Assembly (NCBI RefSeq): GCF_032118995.1
Contig: NC_092650.1
Location: 18,905,501 to 18,969,500 of the forward strand
From: Asterias amurensis
Lineage: Eukaryota; Echinodermata; Asteroidea; Forcipulatida; Asteriidae
Length of the DNA stretch: 64,000 bases
Direction: 5' to 3'
The notes under the pieces are model-generated. The model searched no databases and was not told where the DNA came from. It saw only the letters and a program-made list of their open reading frames with translations. How positions within the stretch are numbered: the stretch's first letter is position 1; the number at the start of each line of letters is the position of its first letter. Below, piece after piece: positions 1-11,847 of the stretch. The position numbers and the translations under genes were made by a program.

Positions 1-261
1 TACTCCGAGAAACATCTTGTCCCAAGGCCGAATGTTTCCTATGTTGGCCTATGTTAGATAGAAAGACCAGCAGAGAAAATGATAAGACAGAGCATCAAGG
101 GTGACTTGGAGCCGAGTGTGAGATGGTGAACGATGTATTGATAGAGACGTTGATTGAATGAGCAAACTTGAAGAAGATGATGAGAACAGTGTGTTTCATC
201 CGCTCAGAGCTCAAAACATCTGCCATGGAAACAAATTGCCAAGGCCATGCAGAGGGGCTTT
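1..261. other. No gene recognised
   Basis: Non-coding sequence leading into the 299-bp tandem repeat. The last ~40 bases resemble the sequence that precedes later units, so the array may start near 224. Confidence 0.5.
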
Positions 262-1045
262 CTGTGAACCGAAAATGCATTGAAAGAATGTGTTGTTGAC
301 ATGTGATGTGAAAGTAGGGCAGTGTTTGAACCGTTGCGTTGACGCCGATGTTTATTCAGAGGCTTAAAATGAGACCAGCGTCCCCCTCCCGCTCACATCC
401 CCGCCCCAAGTTGCCCCTTCTTTCTAATTAACGAGGTCGAACAAAATGTACACAATGACTGGTTGGTTACATCAGAAGCCCCAACCCCTAATTGATGTCT
501 TATTCTCTTAAACTTTCTCTTAACATCAATGGAAACAGACTGCCCACCAGAGAGAAGTTTATGTGAACCGAAATGCATGGAAAGAATGTGTTGTGGATAA
601 TGTGATGTGAAAGTAGGGCAGTGTTTGAACCGTTGCGTTGACGCCGATGTTTATTCAGAGGCTTAAAATGAGACCAGCGTCCCCCTCCCGCTCACATCCC
701 CGCCCCAAGTTGCCCCTTCTTTCTAATTAACGAGGTCGAACAAAATGTACACAATGACTGGTTGGTTACATCAGAAGCCCCCACCCCTAATTGATGTCTT
801 ATTCTCTTAAACTTTCTCTTAACATCAATGGAAACAGACTGCCCACCAGAGAGAAGTTTATGTGAACCGAAATGCATGGAAAGAATGTGTTGTGGATAAT
901 GTGATGAAAAAGTAGGGCAGTGTTGGACCCGCTGTCGCTGCTGGTGTGTATCCAGAGGCGTAAATGAGACCCCCAGCCCCAATCAGAACTAGTCCTACTC
1001 AGAACCCCGCCCAGGTTTCTCTATCCACAGTCGAACAAAATGCAC
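262..1045. repeat. 299-bp tandem repeat, about 2.6 units
   Basis: Two nearly identical units start at about 262 and 560; for example the motif ggcttaaaatgagaccagcg is at 361 and again at 660. A third unit starts near 859 and diverges after about 905. The offset of 299 bases is constant. The units hold no recognisable coding sequence. The third, diverged unit shows the duplication is layered: one old event and one recent event. Confidence 0.9.
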
Positions 1046-1861
1046 AATCCCCAATCTACCATCCTAATTAGTGCAATTAGAATTAGATACGTCACTTATA
1101 CCAATAATTGCTATGTGGGTTCACACATTGATGTTAATTTAGTATCAGTGGACTGTGGCTACTCAGCAGTGTTTCTAACTGTTGCTTTTTCGTCTTGAAA
1201 TAAATTGGCACTTAAAAATAACTTGTAATATGTCACCACATTAATAAGCTAATTTTCCGCTCGTTTAACATTCTCTGAAATATGAACCCGTTTCTACATA
1301 AAAAACGGCATGAATTCCAAGTTGTACACGACAGCTGCGCCCCGGTGCAAGAAGTTCACACAAACTTATCCGATCGGACAATTACACGGTTATATTGGCC
1401 TAACGAATTAGACGACGGAAGAGACGAAAATAGCAGCGGGCCGGTGCCGTCAGCCACCGGGGCGCTTTGGCGAGAGAGAAGGCGGCAAGACAATTTGGGT
1501 ATAGACTTGTCAACAAGTCGTTAAATGTCTCTTGCAGTGATAGGGGTTTGACTCTCCCCGCGATTCCCGCGACACTGGTAATATTCTCGCGAGACTGCTG
1601 GCCCCCGGGAGACTACTGCTCTCACGGACGGTATTGGGAGTAGCAGTCGGCAGCAACAGCTTTGCGAGAGAGCAGAGATCTCGCGAGAGTAGCATTCGAT
1701 CGCGGAAACCTAAATCATTCCGCCACCAACACATCGAATAACAGTATTATATCGAATAGCGAACGTATCTACCAAAAAGCTACAAAAGAGGGCGCTTAGT
1801 ATATACATTTTTACAGAAAGATAAAGTTATTGAAGGTAAGAAATCTGACACCTAGTAGCAC
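1046..1861. other. Gene-free stretch with a CpG-rich patch
   Basis: No coding sequence is supported here. An 80-codon open frame at 1282-1524 resembles nothing I recognise. The 1540-1700 segment is much richer in CG than its surroundings and contains two copies of a TCTCGCGAGA palindrome, listed separately. Confidence 0.5.
1585..1688. promoter_or_regulatory. Two TCTCGCGAGA palindromes in a CpG-rich patch
   Basis: The 10-base palindrome tctcgcgaga occurs at 1585-1594 and 1679-1688. This motif is a known core element of some TATA-less, CpG-rich animal promoters. No gene start is visible on either side, so a promoter role is only a possibility. The patch could also be part of an unrecognised GC-rich repeat. 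Confidence 0.3.
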
Positions 1862-2100
1862 CTTTTACAAGGTGCTACGGCGCAATCAGCAGCCCGTCCA
1901 GGAACACCGGAGCGAACCCCTTCTCTTACCGAAGTGCACTGGGTTCTTTTAAGTGCGTTACAAAACACGCGGGGCCAACGGCTCTACGTCCCATCCAAAG
2001 GATTAAGTGCCTTGCTTACACAAGTGTCACGGCATGGGATTCGAACCCACACTCTGCTGATCGGAATTCGGTGCTCTTAACCTCTCGGCCACGACTACCG
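1862..2100 (-). mobile_element. tRNA-derived SINE
   Basis: Read on the minus strand, the element starts with a tRNA-Ser/Leu-like head at about 2030-2098: a GTGGCCGAGAGGTTAAG A-box-like motif and a GGTTCGAATCCC B box. The head is followed by a body of about 170 bases. The body contains a motif (reverse complement of gggttcttttaagtgcg) also found in the elements at 23.8 and 24.6 kb. The acceptor stem does not close properly, so this is a SINE head rather than a working tRNA. The family name is not known to me. Confidence 0.6.
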
Positions 2101-2569
2101 CGACAGACCATTCAACGACTTGTTCACAAGTCTACAAATTGGGGGGGGGGGGGGGTTGAGAGTGATGGGGGCACCATTGGGTTTAGGTTCCAGATGGTGG
2201 AATGTGTCACTGGTGATTCGTCGAGAAGGGAGGAAGACATTCCGGGAGGCGTGGAGGAGGATGAAGATGACTTCGTCATCGAAATTCCACTTAAAGTCGC
2301 TGCCTTCCCGGGCTATGGATTGATTGGTTTGTCGACAGGAATTCGCAGAGGTAAACTGCAACAACATCGATCGCGTATTCATGTCAATGTAAATACATCA
2401 ATATGTGTGTGTGTGTATGTATGTACACAATCATGTATACAAATCAATCATAAAGGTAAACACAGGCATAAACAATTTGCCTACAATCATCACACACGCA
2501 AAATAAATCTTATGTCGCGCATTTTTCCCTAGAAAATACCTCAAGATGAGTAGGGCCTTAGGCATATAG
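2101..2569. other. No gene recognised; poly-G and (GT)n tracts
   Basis: Holds a run of more than ten G at about 2141-2154 and a short GT-rich stretch near 2403-2425. Overlapping open frames on both strands (2071-2532 and 2095-2382) show no recognisable domain and cross the poly-G tract, so they are not called as genes. Confidence 0.5.
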
Positions 2570-2573
2570 TTAA

Positions 2574-2974
2574 AGGCAGTGCATGGACACTATTGGTAAC
2601 TACTCAAAATAATTGTTAGCATAAAAACTTACTTGGTTACAAGCAATAGAGAGCTGTTGGTAGTATAATACATTGTGAGAAATGGCTCCCTCTGGGGTAA
2701 CCTAAATTTCGAGAAAGAAGTAATTTTCCACTAAAGTATTTGAATTTGATTTCGAGACCTCCGAATTAGATTTTGAGGCCTCGAAATCAAGCAACTGAAA
2801 GCACACAATTTCGTTACGGTGATGGGACAAAGGTGTTTTTTCTTCCACTATTATCTCGTAACTTCGACGTCCATTTGAGTTCAAATTTTCACAGGTTTGT
2901 TATTTTGTGCAAATGCTGGGATACACCAAGTGAGAAGACTGGTCTTTGACAATTACCAATAGTGTCCAGTGTCT
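2574..2974 (+). mobile_element. MITE, family 1 (TTAA-flanked)
   Basis: Starts with AGGCAGTG and ends with a matching inverted terminal sequence (CCAGTGTCT). It is flanked by TTAA on both sides (2570-2573 and 2975-2978). Internal landmarks shared by all family members are 'aaacattgtgagaaa.ggctccctc' and 'aaattttcacaggtttgttatttt'. It has no coding capacity. Confidence 0.8.
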
Positions 2975-2978
2975 TTAA

Positions 2979-3414
2979 ACTTTTTAGAAAGTGATATTAC
3001 AGCTGTTCCGATCGTGCAACTGTTACACCACCAGCTCATGTTTGTGATGAACGGGAATTGAAATCTGTCGATGTTTAACATCGAACATTACCAAAAGCAT
3101 CTGTAGCCTGTACACATTTTCTTAAGAAAACTACTGTCTGTCATCTTGAAACGCAGAGTTTAGGAACACGGTCATGCGCAGTCATCGTTACACAAACTTT
3201 GGAACACAAAATCATGCCGTCATTTTCTAATACAATCTTATGAGTCACTATTATGATACTGTCATCGTCGACACTATACAGTGGGATGTATCGTCAGTCA
3301 TTTTCGAGCACAAACTTTGGAGTCAATGGGAATACACTGGCATTTTCGAAAAGACATATTTGAATCCCATTTTTATCTTATTGCTAAAAACATGAGAATG
3401 AATATTTTAAAGGT
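2979..3414. other. No gene recognised
   Basis: Contains a loose repetition of 'cagtcat...acaaactttgga' phrases near 3180 and 3296, but no gene or defined element. Confidence 0.4.
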
Positions 3415-3418
3415 TTAA

Positions 3419-3796
3419 AGGCAGTGGAAACTATTGGTAATTAATCAAAATATTTATCATCATAAAATCTTTCTTGATTACAATTAATGGGGAGAGATAG
3501 ATGGTATAAAACATTGTGAGAAACAGCTCCCTCTGAAGTGACGTAATTTTCAAGAAAGAAGTAATTTTCCACGAATTTGATTTCGAGACCTCAAGTTTAG
3601 AATTTGAGGTCTCGAAATCAAGCATCAGAAAGCACACAACTTCGTGTGACAAGGCTGTTTTGTCTTTCATTATTATCTCGCAAATTCGACGACCGTTTGA
3701 GCTCAAATTTTCACAGGTTTGTTATTTTATGCATATGTTGAGATACACAAACTGTGAAGGCTAGTCTTTGAAAATTACCAATAGTGTCCACTGTCT
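3419..3796 (+). mobile_element. MITE, family 1
   Basis: Same family as the element at 2.6 kb, with TTAA at 3415-3418 and 3797-3800. The part from 3507 onwards lies within the 1,262-bp duplicated segment, so its right-hand 290 bases recur at 4769-5058. Confidence 0.8.
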
Positions 3797-6030
3797 TTAA
3801 TATAGGAAAACAATTATGCCATCAACTGTGATAAAACTGAAGATTTTGTGAAGATACCGGGCTTTTTACACGAAGGCCTAACTGTCTTACAACTCAGCTT
3901 GGCCTGATGCCATTAGTAATTAATCTGCTTAGGTATTTATTAAAGAAATATGACTAGCACGTATAATAGTAAATGCATAATACAAGTAATTTGTTTATAT
4001 TGGTAAATAATAATTGAGGTTATAAGCTAATATCACCACAGACACATTTTAGGGCCTACACTTTTGATTTACGATGTTGATGTGATTTTTTTTATGAGCT
4101 TTTTTTTGTTAGGAGCTGTAAACATTTAAATGTATACGGCTACAATTGGCAGACAGATACTTTGGATCTCCAAGCTTGTTGAAGGCGGTTGCAAACCTGA
4201 GGTAAATAGCCCGTAAAATAAATTGTTTGACAACGCCCACAACATTTGAACTTCCACAAGAATGAGAGTACAAACACACAATGGACAAAATATTCACTAA
4301 CACAATAATACACAGAGGTTTAAATTTTGTAATTTGGCTAGTGGATGTCAAGTTTCTATGTTTTAAACGTGGACACTGAAGTAATTCTATTCTATTCTAT
4401 TAAAGTAATTATTTTAAATCGCAAATGTTGGTCACCAGGGCCAATGACATAAAGTGTGCCATCGCCCTCGAGTTGGGTTTATGGCCCGGCTGGTGCCACG
4501 ATAAAATTTGAATTCTTATAACGGACGCTCTACGAAATTCCCCGACAAATCCGTGGATATAAGCGAACGGAGAACGCAGATCATTTCCCGTTATACAAGA
4601 TCAACCAAATGAAGGGAAGATGTGATATCATATTACATTTCTAACATATTGAACAGGATCATGACTTTGTCGTTATGTATTGTGTAAACATGTTTTCATG
4701 CGGATAAAATATACATTGCGTGACAACTGACAACGTAAGGCCGGTAAACCTCCACCATTTTCGTGCATTAAAACATTGTGAGAAACAGCTCCCTCTGAAG
4801 TGACGTAGTTTTCAAGAAAGAAGTAATTTTCCACGAATTTGATTTCGATACCTCAAGTTTAGAATTTGAGGTCTCGAAATCAAGCATCAGAAAGCACACA
4901 ACTTCGTGTGACAAGGCTGTTTTGTCTTTCATTATTATCTCGCAAATTCGACGACCGTTTGAGCTCAAATTTTCACAGGTTTGTTATTTTATGCATATGT
5001 TGAGATACACAAACTGTGAAGGCTAGTCTTTGAAAATTACCAATAGTGTCCACTGTCTTTAATATAGGAAAACAATTATGTCATCAACTGTGATAAAACT
5101 GAAGATTTTGTGAAGATACCGGGTTTTTTACACGAAGGCCTAACTGTCTTACAACTCAGCTTGGCCTGATGCCATTAGTAATTAATCTGCTTAGGTATTT
5201 ATTAAAGAAATATGACTAGCACGTATAATAGTAAATGCATAATACAAGTAATTTGTTTATATTGGTAAATAATAATTGAGGTTATAAGCTAATATCAACA
5301 CAGACACATTTTAGGGCCTACACTTTGGTTTTACGATGTTGATGTGATTTTTTTTATGAGCTTTATTTTGTTAGGAGCTGTAAACGTTTAAATGTATACG
5401 GCTACAATTGGCAGACAGATACTTTGGATCTCCAAGCTTGTTGAAGGCGGTTGCAAACCTGAGGTAAATAGCCCGTAAAATAAATTGTTTGACAACGCCC
5501 ACAACATTTGAACTTCCACAAGAATGAGAGTACAAACACACAATGGACAAAATATTTACTAACACAATAATACACAGAGGTTTAAATTTTGTAATTTGGC
5601 CAGTGAATGTCAAGTTTCTATGTTTTTAACGTGGACAATGAAGTAATTCTATTCTATTCTATTAAAGTAATTATTTTAAATCGCAAATGTTGGTCACCAG
5701 GGCCAATGACATAAAGTGTGCCATCGCCCTCGAGTTGGGTTTATGGCCCGGCTGGTGCCACGATAAAATTTGAATTCTTATAACGGACGCTCTACGAAAT
5801 TCCCCGACAAATCCGTGGATATAAGCGAACGGAGAACGCAGATCATTTCCCGTTATACAAGATCAACCAAATGAAGGGAAGATGTGATATCATATTACAT
5901 TTCTAACATATTGAACAGGATCATGACTTTGTCGTTATGTATTGTGTAAACATGTTTTCATGCGGATAAAATATACATTGCGTGACAACTGACAACGTAA
6001 GGCCGGTAAACCGCCACCATTTTCGTGCAT
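3507..6030. repeat. 1,262-bp tandem duplication, two copies
   Basis: Copy 1 is 3507-4768 and copy 2 is 4769-6030. The offset of 1,262 bases is constant across the whole unit and only scattered single-base differences are visible (for example at 4031/5293 and 4345/5607), so the event is recent. The left edge falls inside a family 1 MITE and the right edge at a TTAA that also starts the next MITE. The unit encodes no recognisable protein. A collapsed or duplicated haplotype in the assembly is an alternative explanation. Confidence 0.9.
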
Positions 6031-6033
6031 TAA

Positions 6034-6401
6034 AGCCATTGGACACTTTCGGAACAGGAAACAAAGTTCACAGATTTACAAATAACCTACAGGGTTTACA
6101 GAATGTTATGGTAAAAGACATCTCTTTAAATACTATTAAATGAAATACTTAACATTTTTGAGAAAACATTTAAACAATTATTAATTCTCGGTATCGAGAA
6201 TTACGGATTTATTTTAACACCGTGGCTTTAAACATATGTCATGACAGGCGTGCGGAATGGTGGGTTTTCCAGTTATTTTCTCCTGACTCCGATGACCGAT
6301 TGAGCCTAAATTTTCACAGGCTTGTTATTTTATATATATGTTGTGATACACGAAGTGTGGGCCTTTGGAGAATACTGTTTACCAAAAAGTGTCCAATGGA
6401 T
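6034..6401 (+). mobile_element. MITE, family 2 (TTAA-flanked)
   Basis: Starts AGCCATTGGACACTTTCGG after TTAA (6030-6033) and ends with a matching inverted copy (gtgtccaatggat) before TTAA at 6402-6405. The interior shares 'aattttcacaggcttgttatttt' with family 1, so the two families are related. An internal palindrome, ctcggtatcgagaa, lies near 6186. Confidence 0.7.
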
Positions 6402-6405
6402 TTAA

Positions 6406-7030
6406 AGATGGACTTGTGATGGGCCCATAGAGAAGCTGTTTAGCAGAACTTACTGCTTGACAAATATGAGTGGGGCACCATGCAAGCAGTCACAACAAGC
6501 ATACTTAACCTATATTTTGGCTGGTAACCTTTTTCTGATGATTTGTTTAGCAATATTTTTCTGTGTTTGTGGCAAGTTTTGGTAATTATGAAAATAGAAC
6601 AATTTGGAGACAAAATAGGCCCTAACCTAATTATAGGGGAGAGTGTGTATGAACGTTAATGATGGAAATGCATGTTAGGCCGAGAGGCTCCTATAATTCT
6701 GAATCACATAGCCATATAACTATCACATAATTATTTTACCAGAAAATGACATAAATGTTCTGATGCATAGCATAGAATCGCTATTAAAAATTTAATGTGT
6801 GGAAAAATTCTCTTCCACATAAGGAGATCTCCTCTTCCATCACGGGCGGGAAGGAAGAAAAAAAGGGGGACACACATTATCATTCCCGCACGCCTAAAAT
6901 AGAAATGTATGAAATTCGACCCACTGAAAGACCCAGATTCACGTAATTGAAAGCGTCAAGTTGATGGGGGTCTTTAAGTTCACAGTACAACTTGAAATAG
7001 TCTGTGAATGCAGGAAGAGCTAGCATGACT
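6406..7030. other. No gene recognised
   Basis: AT-rich sequence with a short purine-rich stretch near 6850-6870. No coding or repeat structure is supported. Confidence 0.4.
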
Positions 7031-7224
7031 GGGCCCGATTTCATGGCCCTGCTTACCGCCAAATTGTGCACTTATCACAAATTTCTGCGCTAGCCTTGTA
7101 CGTGAGCGCAGAAGCCCAAATTCGCCGCTAACCCGTGAAGTACGCTTGCCGTAAGCACAAAATTCCCTGCTTCCGTAAGCGCCGATTCTGTGCTTACGGT
7201 AAGCAGAGCCATGAAATTGGGCCC
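7031..7224. mobile_element. GGGCCC-ended inverted-repeat element
   Basis: Begins gggcccgatttcatggc and ends with the inverted form (ccatgaaattgggccc). The interior is rich in 'gcttac..taagca' phrases. Other members are at 16.4, 29.0 and 56.0 kb. Non-coding and MITE-like. Confidence 0.7.
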
Positions 7225-7516
7225 TGCTGGGTTCGTTATTAGATCGAATTTGTATTAAGGCCGCGACCCAAATAATCCGATGCCAAAAACTGTGCTCAAC
7301 GTGAGCACTAGGCCTTGTCACACACCAGGGCAAGTTTTTAGGCAACCAAAAGGCATGCAAATGGTACACTCTGGTAGCATGAGAGACAATTGTCTGATAG
7401 ACAGTGTCATACCGTTCCAAAGATAGTTTCTGGACTGATTTTGACAGATGATGTTCCAAAACGAAGAAAAACATACACAAAAACTTTAGCGTAATGCCAC
7501 GGACAATGTAACTTAA

Positions 7517-7880
7517 AGGGAAGGTACACGTTTGGTAATTACTCAGAACAAAAATGAATTTAAAAACTGACTTGGTAACGAGCATTGGGGAGCTGTTGAT
7601 AGTATAAAACATTGTGAGAAACGGCTCCCTCTGAAGTAGCATAGATTTTGAGAAAGAGGTAATTTCTCACTAAAATAATAAAAGACTTCTAGCCAGAATT
7701 CTTTTTTTTTCCTTTCTGTCACACATTCGTCCAACAAGGGTGTTTTTTCTCATCATTTTCTCGTAACTTTGATGACCAATTTAGCTCAAATTTTCACAGG
7801 CTTGTTATTTTTATGCTTATGTTAGGATACACCAAGTGAGAAGACTGGTCTTTAACAATTACCAAACGTGTACCTCCCCT
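7517..7880 (+). mobile_element. MITE, family 1 variant
   Basis: Flanked by TTAA (7513-7516 and 7881-7884), with termini AGGGAAGGTACACGTTTGG and its inverse. The interior is close to family 1, including 'ttgagaaagaggtaatttc' and 'aaattttcacaggcttg', but the ends differ. It is a subfamily with exchanged termini. Confidence 0.75.
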
Positions 7881-7884
7881 TTAA

Positions 7885-8388
7885 GATAATGTCGGGATTT
7901 ACACACGGGATAGTTGTGTGGCAATCAAATCATCTAAAGGTGCTACTGAGGGCATTCAATGCTATTTTCTCAAATATATTGCAATGCTTAGTACAAATGT
8001 CAGTAACAACTATTTAGCGTAATCTATATAAATTTGTAGATGCTTGAGTTCGTGTATTGCGCAATTCGATAATAATTAACAAAAGTTACACAATATTGTT
8101 GGAAACAATTGGGGCATTGTGTTCTTTATTGTTCCTGAAAATTCTGACCATACATGTTGATGTAACGGACGCTCCGGTCAAGGTCTACAACCACAGTGGT
8201 CAACAACTAGTTTTCAAAATCGTGTTTGTTATAAACACAACAATGTTTATAAAGAAAGGAATGACCCATTAATCAGAAATTTCAAATTGCACAACTATTT
8301 GGTAATTATTAGTACGCAATTATTAATTGTCCAGATTAATCCCATCTTGAAAATTACCACAAAAACCCCACAGCAGCAACAGTAGCAA
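7885..8388. other. No gene recognised
   Basis: A 71-codon open frame at 8057-8272 has no recognisable domain and low-complexity AT-rich codons. Nothing else is seen. Confidence 0.4.
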
Positions 8389-8640
8389 TTATAGCGATTC
8401 AGACATAAAAACGAATACAAACGAAAAAGGGGGAAATAAAACAATTAGAACAACATTAACAACAACAACAAGAACAAGAACAAAATAAAACACCAACAAC
8501 AACAACGACGACGACGACGACGACGACGACAACACCAACACCAACAACAGCAACAGCAACAACAACAACAACAACAACGACTACGGCAATGGCAACGACA
8601 ACGACACCGACAAAACGAAAACAACAATAACGAAACACGG
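8389..8640. repeat. (AAC)n/(GAC)n trinucleotide repeat block
   Basis: Long runs of aac, gac and cag triplets produce low-complexity open frames on the minus strand (poly-Leu, poly-Val, poly-Cys). These are repeat artefacts, not genes. Confidence 0.9.
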
Positions 8641-9760
8641 GGTAAAACAAACTAATAGCAAAGAACAACAAACTAATGGGCCTCCATCACTGATAGTCAA
8701 CCTGTTTCGCGTATACTATAGCGCGCAGCTATAGAATCAATGTTTCAGTTTTGTCATCAGTCAGACTTCTTGGATTTCACCAAGAACCAAATTGACATCT
8801 GTAAATTGACAGAGTGGGTAAAAACAACAACATGATGGATAAAGGATGAAGAAATACTTACTGCTCATCAGAACTCAAACATTCGGATGAACTGTTGTTG
8901 ACATGTTTACAATATGAGTGTTTGAGGCCCATGTGCGTGATAATCACATGCTCCAATAGTTGGAATGTCAGCCTCATTTACTTTGTGAAGCAGGCAATGT
9001 TTTTCAGTGATTTATTTGCTCAAATTTTTGCCCTCTCTCAGTTGAAAGTCTCAGTTAAACTTTGCTGAGTTATACTTGACGCAGTGTAATATAATATTTG
9101 CTGTTCAAACTTTTTGTGTTCGCGCAATACAACCAGTTCTGACTTGAGACTGAACTTTTTTTCTCGCGTGATTTGTTTTTCCTCTGGCCGACCCATGTGA
9201 CTCACCACTCGTTCGAATACCAAGTATGTGCGTGACGAAGTAACAAAATATGAGAAAGGTCATAACTCGGCCTTAATTTGCACCTTCAACATAATAGCCC
9301 AAAGAAAGCCAATTAACAGAAACCGCATAAAACAATCCACAGCTGCAAATTACATCTAGATTTTTAATACACAATAAAAACACCTATTTTTTCGCAATGC
9401 TACCAGTTCGGACAATGGCAGGTGGTGGTACAATGCCAGATGACCTACACTTATTAATTTGGAAGGCCCGTCACGCGCTTCGATCACGATCACCTGAGCA
9501 ATGGTGCAAAACATATTTTAGACAGAGAATGACCATAACAATCTGGCATGACAAATAAATTGATTTCATGAACTCGCATCTCGATTGTTTTAATCCTGTA
9601 AATTCAGAGGTATACAGTACAATAAAACTGATGTGAACATTTCATTTCAAAAGGTGGTCACATTTTTTCAGATATCGCCGAAAATCTGAAACAAGGTCCA
9701 CATTGGAAAAATAATCCATAATTGGAATACACAATCTGAAAAGAGTTACTGCAGTAACTT
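8641..9760. other. No gene recognised
   Basis: About 1.1 kb without a recognisable gene, RNA or clear repeat. Confidence 0.4.
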
Positions 9761-9941
9761 ATCAGACTCAAACTTTGAAACCACACAACTTGTGCGACAA
9801 GTGTGTTCTTCCATTATTCCCTCGCAAATTTGACGACCAGATGAGTCCAAATTTTCACAGGTTTGTTATTTTATGCATAAATGTTGAGATACACCAAGTG
9901 AGAATACTGGTCTTTGACAATACCCAAAGGTGTCCATCCCT
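9761..9941 (+). mobile_element. MITE, family 1, right-end fragment
   Basis: Only the right half is present: 'ttattccctcgcaaatttgacg', the 'aaattttcacaggtttgttatttt' core and the terminus ending CCCT before TTAA (9942-9945). The left part is missing or unrecognisable. Confidence 0.6.
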
Positions 9942-9945
9942 TTAA

Positions 9946-11114
9946 AGTCATCTTGAAACCACAAACGGTTCAACCTGACGTAGGGTCTATCGTATAACTT
10001 TAACAATCACCGTGAGATCGGCTGCCATACTAAATTTAAAGTTGGGTTTGTGTTTTCTTATGTGTTGTTTTTGACACATTTTCAAATCAGCACATCTCGC
10101 GTACCATACCGTGCCTGTTAATGTTGGGCCAAATATTTTCTTCGAATTTTCTGAGTCACTGCACTGCACCACACCCTATAGCTTCACAATGAGCTTCAAA
10201 CAGTACACGTTACCCCCATTTATTTAAACCTTGCTAGAGGCAAAACATAGCACACTCATGCTGTCACCGCTCAATCAACCACTCAGCAAAAATGGTTCAA
10301 GGCAACATTTTTATTCCCACATAAAAACAAAACTCTGTTCTTCTATATTCATTTCGAGTACGCAAAGCTTTTCGCACCCACATGTCAAGTCATAGTTGAT
10401 ACATGGGATTTGGTTTTCGCACATTCCGCACTGATGTTACTTTAATAGTTTTATTGATTGAAAGCGGGACAGTTTTGTGATGTACTATGCGGGTACAATG
10501 ACCATTAAACCTTTAAAAACACCGCAAATTTTGTTTATGCCTTTCTCTAGTGGTCCTTCAATAATTTGTTAAAAGAAAAATGTTGCCTTTACTTAGTGAC
10601 CATGGTGTTCATAGGCCTTTTTAATAAAATGGAGTGACTAAGCCGAGGAAAAGGTAATCAAAAATGGATAGTTTAATGAAAGATTTCTGTCAATGACTGC
10701 TTGTTGAGCGGGGCATTGACGCATGAGTGCGGCGTACCACACATTTTTATCTAAAATGGATTTGGGTTTGGTTTGGTTTTCAATTACTCGAATAAACAAA
10801 CACTGCGCAAGGGAAACGCACTGTGCATTGTTACGACAACTTCAAATAACATTGTTTGTGACGTGCGGTTTCCTGTCTCAATGGTGTAGCGTGTACTTCT
10901 TAGGAAAGCTAAATTAAAACGGCAAGCAAGTTGCGCAAGGACAGAATAACAACTGATAAAGTTTGGGCAGGGAAAAAAATATTGCTGACTTTGGAAGTTG
11001 CCCCAACTGAGTACCGTCGAATGGCTGTGTCCGAATCGATGGTTTCGGTTGTGGCTATGGCTGGAACGCCGTAATGTCCTATTCTTCAACATTGTCGGTT
11101 ATAGCCAGAGCCAA
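9946..11114. other. No gene recognised
   Basis: Overlapping open frames at 10723-10917 (+) and 10784-11092 (-) show no domain and lie on opposite strands of the same DNA. Neither is supported. Confidence 0.4.
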
Positions 11115-11118
11115 TTAA

Positions 11119-11501
11119 AGGAACACGGTGCCTTGGATCGGACGAGTTGGTCTTTGAAAAGCGTTCTGTAACCGTTTCTTATAAAATCGGTATGGTTAGA
11201 AAGATGTTGTAAAAGTAGAATACAATGATCTACACAAATATGCCTTGAAATTGCGTGGTTTTCGTTTTACCTCGTCGACAAACACGGTCGGCCATTTATG
11301 GGAGTCAAAATTTTGACTCCCATAAATGGCCGACCGTGTTAGTTCGCGACGTAAAATGAAAACCGTGCAATTTTGAGTGATAATTGTGTGGATCATTGTA
11401 TTCTACTTTTAAAACATCTTTCCAACCATATGCATTTTATAACAAACGGTTTCAAACGCTTTTCATAGACCAACTCGTCCGATCCAAGGCAACGTGTTCC
11501 T
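11119..11501. mobile_element. Long fold-back element, TTAA-flanked
   Basis: The two halves are inverted copies of each other over nearly the full 383 bases. The outer end is AGGAACACG and the centre is an almost perfect hairpin (ccatttatgggagtcaaaat and its inverse). TTAA lies on both sides (11115-11118 and 11502-11505). Non-coding. Diverged relatives are at 17.4 and 55.7 kb. Confidence 0.85.
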
Positions 11502-11712
11502 TTAAGTCGCTTGACACGCAGCCACAATTGCACACACAAACAAAGACGATTAAAATTATATGAGATTTCGCTTTTTTAAAGCATTTTTTAGTGATGGCTT
11601 CGACTATGCCAGACCATTCCTTCACCCACAGACAGACACATAATTTGTATTAGCAGAAATAACGAGCACATCCACATTATTTAACTCGTATACGACAATA
11701 CCATGGAGGTCT

Positions 11713-11847
11713 ATTTCGCAAAGAGTTAGGACAAGTCCTAACTTAGGACTAGTCCTAGGAGATATACAAGTTGCATGGATAGTCCTAAGTTAGGATGAGT
11801 AACTGGTCCTAACTCGAGATAAGACTAGTCCTAACTCTTTGTGAAAT
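11713..11847. mobile_element. Fold-back element built of TCCTAAC/GTTAGGA palindromes
   Basis: Begins atttcgcaaagagttagga and ends with the inverse (tcctaactctttgtgaaat). The interior repeats 'ggactagtcct' and 'tcctaagttagga' palindromes. A longer member is at 15.4 kb and a decayed one at 46.5 kb. Confidence 0.7.

Noticed and set aside
2030-2098. A tRNA-Ser or tRNA-Leu gene on the minus strand
   Set aside because: A and B boxes are present but the acceptor stem does not pair and a SINE body follows.
4109-5613. Identical 80-codon minus-strand frames at 4109-4351 and 5371-5613 as a duplicated gene
   Set aside because: They are the same non-coding stretch in the two copies of the 1,262-bp duplication; no domain, and identity is explained by recent duplication.
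8389-8671. Poly-Leu, poly-Cys and poly-Val frames on the minus strand
   Set aside because: Trinucleotide repeat artefacts.
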